Of a stretch of 64,000 nt of DNA, positions 57,904 through 64,000 are shown one piece after another. The notes under the pieces were generated by a model. It was not told where the DNA came from, ran no database searches, and saw only the letters and a list, made by a program, of their open reading frames with translations. Source of the DNA: Thiomonas sp. FB-Cd (GTDB lineage Bacteria; Pseudomonadota; Gammaproteobacteria; Burkholderiales; Burkholderiaceae_C); contig NZ_JPOE01000002.1 of NCBI RefSeq assembly GCF_000733775.1, forward strand, positions 1,054,001 to 1,118,000, read 5' to 3'. The stretch's first letter is position 1. Every line of letters begins with the position of its first letter. A program made the translations under genes and the position numbers.

Positions 57904-60900
57904 ATGACGTCACGCCCGGTTCACAGTGTCGCCCTGCTGGAGGAGGACGACGACATCACGGCCGAACAGTTGCGAAGCATGCTGCAACTGCAGCGAGCCC
58001 TGCTCGACGCCGCCACGGGCCTGGAGCCCGCACAGGTGCGCATCGAGCGCGCATGCCGGCTTTTCGAGCAGGCCGTGCCCGGTGCGCTCGCCTCCGTCAT
58101 GCTGCTCGATGCCGACGGGTTGCTGCAGGTCTTTTGCGCCCCCAGCATTCCGCCGGCCATCGTCCGCGAGCTCAACGACCTCAGCCCGGGTCCCGGCGCG
58201 GGCTCGTGCGGCAACGTGATCTACCGGCAAGAGCCCGTCTTTGTCAGCGACACCCTGTCGGACCCGCGCTGGGAGGATCTGCGGCCGCTGGCCGTGGATC
58301 ACCAGCTGAAGGCGTGCTGGTCGACGCCGATTCGCGATGCGCAACACAGCATTGTGGGCACGTTCGCACTCACCAGTCTCGAGCATGGCCTGCCCCGGGC
58401 CTTTGAGCGCCAGCTCCTGGAGCTTGGCGCCTCGGTGCTGGGCCTGCTGCTGCAGCAGCAGCGCGAGGAGGTCGAGCGCCAGGCGCAGGAGGCCGACACG
58501 CGCCGCCTCGCCCTGGTGGCCAGCCAGACGACCAACGGCGTGCTCATCCTGGACCCGCAAGGCTCGACCGTTTGGGCGAACCAGGGCTTTCAGGCCCTGT
58601 CAGGCTATGCCGCGGACGATCTCATGGGCCGCACGCCGGCGGAAGTCCTGCAGGGCCCGCAAAGCGACCCCAAGACGGCCGAGGCCCTGCGTGAAGCGGT
58701 TCGCACCGGCCAGCGTTTCGACGGCGCGATCGTGAACTACACGCGCTCGGGCAACCCCTACTGGGTACAGATTGCCCTGTCGCCCATGCATCGCGCCGAC
58801 GGCAGCCTGGAGGGGTTCATCAGCGTCGAAACCGACATCACGGCGCTGCGCCGCCTGACGCAGTTCAACGCCCTGCACGCCGCCGTCAACCAGGTCGTCG
58901 CATCCTGCGACGACGCCACCGTCTTGCTGCAGTCGATCTGCGACCTGGCTGCGCGCAACGCCCACCTGGAGCTGGCCTGGATCGGCAAGCCCGATGCGTC
59001 GGGGCGCTTTGCGTTTCTCGCCTACTCCGGCGCGGCCAGCGGTTATCTGGACGATGTCCTCATCAGCGCCGACCCCGATCGTCCCGAAGGCCAGGGCTCA
59101 AGCGGCCGCGCCTGGCGCGAAGAACGTGCCTACTACAACCCGGCGTTTGCAACGACCGCCTTCCTGGCGCCTTGGCACGCGCGTGCACGCGAGTATGGCC
59201 TGCAGGCCAGCGCTGCCCAGCCCATCTTCCGGGCTGGCGCCATCTGGGCCGTCCTCAACGTCTACCACGCGCAGGCCAACATCTTCGATGCTCCGCTTCA
59301 GGCGCTGCTGGAGGAGCTTGCCCGGGACATCTCGCGGGGCCTCGATCGCATTGATCTGCTCACGCGCGAGCGGCAGCTGGCTGCGGCCCAGAAGCAGCTC
59401 AGCGAACAGCTCTACCAGGAAAAGGAGCTCGCCCAGATCACACTGGCCTCCATCGGGGACGCGGTGATCACGACCGACGTGCAAGGCCGCGTGACATTTC
59501 TCAACCCGATTGCCGAGCGCCTCACGGGCTGGCCATCGAGCCTCGCCGTGGGGCGCGCGGCGACGGACATTCTTCGCCTCGTGCATGAGACCACCGGGGA
59601 TGCGGTGGTCAACCCGGTGGACGTGGTGCTGCAAACCGCCGAGACCGTCGAGCTTGCCAATCACACGGTGCTCATCGCGCGCGACGGCGCACGGTACAAC
59701 ATCGAAGACTCGGCCGCCCCGATTTCGACGCAGGACGGCACGCTCCAGGGATGCGTGCTGGTGTTTCGGGACATCACGGAAAAATACGAAGCCCAAAAGC
59801 GCCTGAAGTGGCAAGCCACGCATGATCCGCTCACGGGCCTTCCCAACCGCTATGCGCTTGAGCTGCATCTGCGCGACTGCATCGAGCGCGCCCGCCTTGG
59901 CGGGACCGAGATCGCGGTGGGCCTGCTCGATCTGGACGATTTCAAGCCGCTGAACGACGTGCATGGTCACGCGATGGGCGACCGGCTGCTTCAGCAGCTG
60001 GCGCAGCGCCTGCAAGCACGCTTGCGGGCGTCGGACATGCTGGCGCGCCTCGGTGGCGACGAGCTCGTCGTGGTGTTCGACGACATGGCTGAGACGGCCG
60101 GCCCGCAAAGCCTGGAGCGCGCGCTTGCACGGCTGCATGAGGCGGTCGAGACACCTTTTGAGCTGGCGCCCGGCGTGCAGGTTGAACTGGGCATGAGCAT
60201 GGGCATTGCCACCTACCCCCACGATGCGACGGATGGCGATGGGCTGCTGCGGCAAGCCGATGCGGCCATGTACGCCTCCAAATCCAACAAGTTTACGCGC
60301 AGCCACTGGTGGCGCTTTGCTGCCTCGGACGTGTCCCTGCACGCCGACGATGACCCCATCGATCCCTACGGGCGCGTCGCCAGCGAGCTGTTGCGCAAGG
60401 CGCATGAGCATTGGCTCGGCATGGGGGACGCATTCATCGAGGCCTTCTACGCCAGGCTTGCGCAGCAGCCGCGGGCGGCGCGCATCCTGGGCTTTCTGGC
60501 CCCAGGCGAGCTGGTCGATCTCAAGGAGCGCCAGGCGCATCACCTGCAACACATCACCGCCGCAGACTTGCGCGATGCCGAGCACGACGCCATGGGCACG
60601 CACCTGGGCCGGGTGCACGCCACGATCGGGGTGGATGCGTCCGACGTCATTGCCGCCATGAGCCGCTATGGCGAGCTGCTGCATGCGGCGACCCAGAAGT
60701 TGCCCTGGCGCACCGATGCCCGGCTGGCTCTGAACACCATCTTGCAAGCGCGCCTGGCTCGCGAGCTCCAGGCCCAGAGCCTCGGGCGCGACCAGGTCGA
60801 GCAGGGGCGCCTGGCCCATCTGGCGGATCTGGAAACGCACATGCAGGGCTGGATCCAGGCCGGCGATTTTGCCGAGCACCTGGCGAAGTATCTGACCACG

Positions 60901-62181
60901 TTGCCGTGCATCACGGGCGTGGCAATCGGACGACCCGACGCAAGCGACGAATACGTCCTGGAATTCGCTGCGGGAAACGCTGCGCCGTACGTGGAGGAGA
61001 TGCGCAAGCATGGCATCCGGTTGGGCTTGCAGCCGGCTGGCCACGGCAAACGCGGCAAGCGCGGCCCGCCCCAGCGCGCCTGGCTCACCGGGCATATCCA
61101 GGTCTGCAGCAGCGAAGTTCTCGAGGCCGAATCGGACATCGTCGCGGCCATCGCAACCCGCCTTGGCATCCGCAGTTCAGCGGCCATTCCGATTGTGGAC
61201 GCGCAGGCATGCCCCATGATGCTCATCACGCTGCTCGGTGCCTATCCGGGACAGTTCGAGTCCCCATCGATGCGCATGTGGCTCGAGTCCCTGCAGCATC
61301 TGGCCACCCCGGTCTTCCAGCGCCTGGAGCGAGGCATCCACGCCGCGCCCATCGATGCCGGGATGCGGCAGCACCTCCATGACCTGCTGTTCGCAGACAA
61401 CGTCGAGATGGTTGTCCAGCCCATCGTCACCCTCGCCACGGGCGCAGTCGACAAGGTCGAGGCGCTCGCCCGCCTGCGCGATGGCAACAGGCTGCTCAAC
61501 CCGGGCGAGTTCCTGCCGGCGTTCGGCCATCAGGAACTCCAGGTGCTGTTCCACAAGGGCTTGCGGCAAATCCTGGAATGGCTCGTACGGTGGGATGCCC
61601 AGGGCCTGCACATCGACGCCAGCATCAACCTGCCGCCCAGCGTTTTGGTGGCCCGCGACTGCCCGCGCTGGATCGAGGAAGAACTCAAGGCCACCGGGCT
61701 TTCACCATCGCGCTTGTACCTCGAGCTGCTGGAAACCGAGGAGGAGGCCTTCGATACGCAGCGGCGCGATGCCGCGGTCACGCAATTGGCGGCGCTGGGT
61801 GTGCGTCTGGTCATGGACGATCTCGGTGCCGGCTATTCCAGTCTGCAGCGCCTGCGCACGTTGCCGTTTCACACCGTCAAGATCGACCAGAACCTGGTCA
61901 AGCATGCGCAGGCCGATGCGAAGCAAACGGTGCCCTTCATCGGGTCCCTTGTGCGCATGGCCCAGACCCTGGGCCTGAGCGTCGTGGTCGAGGGTCTGGA
62001 AAGCCCCATCCTGGTGGACATGGCCTGCGGCCTTGGGGCCGAATACGGTCAGGGCTTTGCGCTGTCGCGGCCCTTCGCACCCGACGCGCTGGCCCACTGG
62101 ATGGCGCAGCGGCAGTGGCCTGCGGACCCGAGCGGGCGCGACGCCGCGCTGGGCCGACACGCCGGGGTTTCCGGGGAGTAG
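57904..62181 (+). CDS. GAF-PAS-GAF-PAS-GGDEF-globin-GAF-EAL protein
   Basis: A 1425-residue paralogue of the divergent neighbour. Domains in order: GAF (30-175; GSCGNVIYRQEPVFVSD), PAS (195-310; LOV-like spacing GRTPAEVLQGPQS but no photoactive Cys), GAF (320-475), PAS (505-625), GGDEF (630-800; LGGDELVVVFDD near 715, Leu for Phe), globin (814-935; DAFIEAFYARLAQ, LGRVHATIGV), GAF (960-1120) and EAL (1165-1400; EALARLRDG near 1182, LELLETEEEAFD, MDDLGAGYSSLQRL, VVEGLES). ATG 57904 precedes the first domain; the longer upstream frame is not protein-like. GGDEL may lower cyclase activity, so the enzyme may act mainly as a phosphodiesterase. Confidence 0.88.
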   Translation: MTSRPVHSVALLEEDDDITAEQLRSMLQLQRALLDAATGLEPAQVRIERACRLFEQAVPGALASVMLLDADGLLQVFCAPSIPPAIVRELNDLSPGPGAGSCGNVIYRQEPVFVSDTLSDPRWEDLRPLAVDHQLKACWSTPIRDAQHSIVGTFALTSLEHGLPRAFERQLLELGASVLGLLLQQQREEVERQAQEADTRRLALVASQTTNGVLILDPQGSTVWANQGFQALSGYAADDLMGRTPAEVLQGPQSDPKTAEALREAVRTGQRFDGAIVNYTRSGNPYWVQIALSPMHRADGSLEGFISVETDITALRRLTQFNALHAAVNQVVASCDDATVLLQSICDLAARNAHLELAWIGKPDASGRFAFLAYSGAASGYLDDVLISADPDRPEGQGSSGRAWREERAYYNPAFATTAFLAPWHARAREYGLQASAAQPIFRAGAIWAVLNVYHAQANIFDAPLQALLEELARDISRGLDRIDLLTRERQLAAAQKQLSEQLYQEKELAQITLASIGDAVITTDVQGRVTFLNPIAERLTGWPSSLAVGRAATDILRLVHETTGDAVVNPVDVVLQTAETVELANHTVLIARDGARYNIEDSAAPISTQDGTLQGCVLVFRDITEKYEAQKRLKWQATHDPLTGLPNRYALELHLRDCIERARLGGTEIAVGLLDLDDFKPLNDVHGHAMGDRLLQQLAQRLQARLRASDMLARLGGDELVVVFDDMAETAGPQSLERALARLHEAVETPFELAPGVQVELGMSMGIATYPHDATDGDGLLRQADAAMYASKSNKFTRSHWWRFAASDVSLHADDDPIDPYGRVASELLRKAHEHWLGMGDAFIEAFYARLAQQPRAARILGFLAPGELVDLKERQAHHLQHITAADLRDAEHDAMGTHLGRVHATIGVDASDVIAAMSRYGELLHAATQKLPWRTDARLALNTILQARLARELQAQSLGRDQVEQGRLAHLADLETHMQGWIQAGDFAEHLAKYLTTLPCITGVAIGRPDASDEYVLEFAAGNAAPYVEEMRKHGIRLGLQPAGHGKRGKRGPPQRAWLTGHIQVCSSEVLEAESDIVAAIATRLGIRSSAAIPIVDAQACPMMLITLLGAYPGQFESPSMRMWLESLQHLATPVFQRLERGIHAAPIDAGMRQHLHDLLFADNVEMVVQPIVTLATGAVDKVEALARLRDGNRLLNPGEFLPAFGHQELQVLFHKGLRQILEWLVRWDAQGLHIDASINLPPSVLVARDCPRWIEEELKATGLSPSRLYLELLETEEEAFDTQRRDAAVTQLAALGVRLVMDDLGAGYSSLQRLRTLPFHTVKIDQNLVKHAQADAKQTVPFIGSLVRMAQTLGLSVVVEGLESPILVDMACGLGAEYGQGFALSRPFAPDALAHWMAQRQWPADPSGRDAALGRHAGVSGE

Positions 62182-62216
62182 GCGCGGCACACCGCCGCCG
62201 AGGGCGCCGGAGCTTC

Positions 62217-62786
62217 TTACTGATGAGCCGCTGTGGCGCGCGCCAGCGCCTGCTCGACCGTGCAGATCGTTGCGAACCGGTCCATGAGAACCGTGGCCGT
62301 GCGCTGCACGATATCGTCCGCGCGCAGGACCGCCCCATCGGGCTGCTGCATGTCAAAGGTCAGCGTGGCTTCGCTGACGAAATCCACGTCCCATCCCAGA
62401 TCCGAAGCATGACGGGTGGTGGTCTCGCAGCATTGCTCCGTGCGGATGCCGCTGACCATCAGCTTGCGCACGCCATTGCGGATCAGCCAGACATCCAGGC
62501 CCGTGCCCACCAGCGCGCTGTGGCGCGACTTGATGAATGTGGCCGCCGGCTCCGCGCCGGCGAGCCCATCCATCGGTCGCACGTAACCGGAGGCTCGCGC
62601 AAAGGGGTTGTCTGCACGCTCCGGACCGTCACTGTGCAGGATGCGCACGATCGGGATCGCACGGGCTTCGCATCCCTTGATCAGGGCATTTTGCGCAGCC
62701 AGATAGGTTGCGGCCCGAGCGGCGTCGAAATACGGGCGACGGCGGAACGATTCCTGGGCGTCGATGACGAGCAGACAGGTGTGCAT
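62217..62786 (-). CDS. Isochorismatase-family cysteine hydrolase
   Basis: A 189-residue alpha/beta hydrolase of the isochorismatase/nicotinamidase group. The catalytic triad is visible: Asp in CLLVIDAQESF, Lys in FIKSRHSALVGTGLD, and Cys in GIRTEQCCETTTRHASDLGW. ATG 62786 begins directly before the first strand. Family substrates include isochorismate, nicotinamide and various amides; this one is not assignable from sequence. It converges with the giant signalling gene. Confidence 0.85.
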   Translation of the reverse strand: MHTCLLVIDAQESFRRRPYFDAARAATYLAAQNALIKGCEARAIPIVRILHSDGPERADNPFARASGYVRPMDGLAGAEPAATFIKSRHSALVGTGLDVWLIRNGVRKLMVSGIRTEQCCETTTRHASDLGWDVDFVSEATLTFDMQQPDGAVLRADDIVQRTATVLMDRFATICTVEQALARATAAHQ

Positions 62787-63309
62787 ACAGAATTCCCTTT
62801 GCGTGCAAAGCATCTATTGTTGCTGCTGGCGGCCCGCTGCGCGCCACGCTGCTTAAAGCCCCCATCAAGGCTACAGAGGTCGTGCTGTTGCCGTGTGACC
62901 CACTGCGATGTCTCGACTGGCACGCTCGCAGTGGGTCCAAATTCGCGTCAGTCACGGTACAGTGTGCGTTGAACGTCAACGTGAAAGTGAACACCGAGGC
63001 ATAGCGGCAACACCACAGTCGACTCACGCGATGTGCGCATCCATACCAGGGCAAGGCCTCGCCCTCGGTGCAGTGTCCATTGCAGTTCTGCATCGCGACC
63101 ACGATGGCGATGGCCATGCCGATCGTCCCGGCGCAAGTGCAGTGATTGGCGTTGGCACAACGCCACCACAAGGCGCATCGGCAGGACCATCGGCTCGGCC
63201 CGGACGCCTAACGACGTGTGGCGTCGCGCCTGTGGCATCCGAGCTAGCCTTCCCCGCCCTGAAGGATCGCGCTTGTCGCGCATCTGGTGACACAGGGAGG
63301 GCAGATCCC
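62787..63309. other. Intergenic stretch without a supported gene
   Basis: No frame of protein-like composition was found. The stretch lies upstream of the HigBA promoter and contains no recognised RNA gene or repeat. Confidence 0.45.
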
Positions 63310-63338
63310 TTGCCATAGTCCCATTTTGGGACTATGCT
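63310..63338 (+). promoter_or_regulatory. higBA promoter with perfect palindromic operator
   Basis: TTGCCA (63310-63315), a 17-base spacer and TATGCT (63333-63338) form a promoter. Its spacer is almost wholly a perfect inverted repeat, CATAGTCCC-ATTTT-GGGACTATG (63314-63336), the likely HigA binding site. A start of transcription about seven bases after the -10 would place the first base at or next to the higB ATG (63346), so the mRNA may be nearly leaderless. Confidence 0.78.
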
Positions 63339-63345
63339 TCAGCCC

Positions 63346-63648
63346 ATGCGAGTGATTGCTGTGTCGACCCTTCGGGCCTTTTGGGAACGCTATCCCGACG
63401 CCGAGCAGCCGCTGAAGGCGTGGTACGAAGAAGCCACGAATGCGACCTGGACACAGCCCGCTGACATCAAGGCGCAGTACCGCAGTGCCAGCGTGCTGAA
63501 GAACCGTCGCGTGGTCTTCAACATCAAAGGCAATGACTACCGGCTGATCGTGGCTGTTGCGTACAAGTTGCAGATCGTCTACGTGAAGTTTGTCGGCACC
63601 CACAAGGAGTACGGCGCAGTGGACGCAGAAACCGTTGAAATGGCCTGA
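63346..63648 (+). CDS. higB: HigB-family mRNA interferase toxin
   Basis: A 100-residue RelE-fold ribonuclease of the HigB type: MRVIAVSTLRAFWERYPDAEQPLKAWYEEA, SASVLKNRRVVFNIKGNDYRLIV and VYVKFVGTHKEYGAVDAETV are close to the family pattern. The toxin gene comes first, as is typical of hig loci. No Shine-Dalgarno sequence is visible before the ATG, in keeping with a near-leaderless message. Confidence 0.92.
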   Translation: MRVIAVSTLRAFWERYPDAEQPLKAWYEEATNATWTQPADIKAQYRSASVLKNRRVVFNIKGNDYRLIVAVAYKLQIVYVKFVGTHKEYGAVDAETVEMA

Positions 63649-63665
63649 CCGGCCACGGAGAAACA

Positions 63666-64000
63666 ATGGACATTCGCCCTATCCACACCGAAGCCGACTA
63701 CAAGGCCACTCTCAAAGAGATTTCGGCCTTGATGGATTCCGACCCTGATCTGGGCACGCCGGAGGGTGACCGTCTGGACATCCTCGCCACGCTGGTGCAG
63801 GCCTACGAGGCCAAGCACGTACCTATCACTGCGCCCGATCCGGTGGAGGCCATCAAATTCCGGATGGATCAAAGCGGTCTGTCGGTCAAAGATCTTGAGC
63901 CGATCATTGGCAAGAGCAACCGGGTCTACGAAGTCCTGAACCGCAAGCGTCCGCTGACGCTGGCCATGATTCGCAGGCTGCACCAGAGCCTGGGTATCCC
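63666..64000 (+). CDS. higA: HigA antitoxin (runs off the right edge)
   Basis: The frame starting at 63666, 17 bases after higB, encodes at least 111 residues. It begins MDIRPIHTEADYKATLKEISALMDSDP, the N-terminal toxin-binding part of larger HigA antitoxins, and continues into an XRE helix-turn-helix (EAIKFRMDQSGLSVKDLEPIIG, then YEVLNRKRPLTLAMIRRLHQSLGIP). The 3' end lies beyond the window. It represses its operon by binding the palindrome upstream of higB. Confidence 0.9.
   Translation, partial: MDIRPIHTEADYKATLKEISALMDSDPDLGTPEGDRLDILATLVQAYEAKHVPITAPDPVEAIKFRMDQSGLSVKDLEPIIGKSNRVYEVLNRKRPLTLAMIRRLHQSLGI

Overview
The window is GC-rich, densely coded DNA that looks like a betaproteobacterium (Burkholderiales-type, possibly near sulfur- or hydrocarbon-oxidising genera). 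That placement is inferred from protein style and codon use, not from a marker gene; no rRNA or tRNA was seen. Much of the window behaves like accessory DNA: two identical IS1182-type elements, an IS605-type element plus several of its decayed relatives, an IS1341-type tnpB element, a tyrosine recombinase, an actin-like segregation gene behind a 7-bp repeat array, and parts or wholes of about seven toxin-antitoxin (TA) modules.

Layout. 0-13 kb: a TnpB piece, an antitoxin fragment, nitronate monooxygenase, an inverted pair of IS1182 copies around an aldo/keto reductase, a PrlF-YhaV TA operon split by a nested IS605/IS1182 insertion, an MFS transporter, a Xre-RES TA pair and a MerR-HTH/MEDS (DcmR-like) regulator. 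13.3-30.4 kb: one minus-strand operon of 15 genes, mostly overlapping by 1-11 bases. It encodes coenzyme M (CoM)-dependent epoxide carboxylation: epoxyalkane:CoM transferase, the R- and S-hydroxypropyl-CoM dehydrogenases and 2-ketopropyl-CoM oxidoreductase/carboxylase. The same operon carries the bacterial CoM biosynthesis set (phosphosulfolactate synthase, two aspartase/fumarase-superfamily enzymes and a PLP enzyme), a two-subunit CoA transferase, an ADP-forming acyl-CoA synthetase, a frameshifted CoA-acylating aldehyde dehydrogenase, a CoA-disulfide-reductase-like flavoprotein, a zinc-ribbon protein and one unrecognised protein. The alkene monooxygenase that would make the epoxide is not in the window.

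31-43 kb: XRE-RMF-like regulator, recombinase, ParM-like cassette, PAP2 phosphatase and ManC, then scrap DNA (TnpB tails, vapC and MazF-like fragments, two truncated copies of a GlcG/heme-binding gene), a DUF2946-like protein with an OprC-like copper TonB receptor, and a PIN/antitoxin pair. 43-51 kb: a complete N-ATPase operon (atpDCQRBEFAG) interrupted between atpB and atpE by a tnpB element on the opposite strand. 51-62 kb: full-length GlcG-family protein, AI-2E-family permease, and two divergent giant c-di-GMP proteins (GGDEF-globin-GAF-EAL cores; one also has hemerythrin). 62-64 kb: isochorismatase-family hydrolase and a HigB-HigA TA operon running off the right edge.

Working together: the central operon supplies both the cofactor and the enzymes that turn a short epoxide into acetoacetate, and its CoA-linked genes would pass the product into central metabolism. 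The adjacent MEDS regulator is a natural candidate for its control. The most striking structural pattern is that all four clear right ends of the IS605-type family abut toxin or antitoxin genes.
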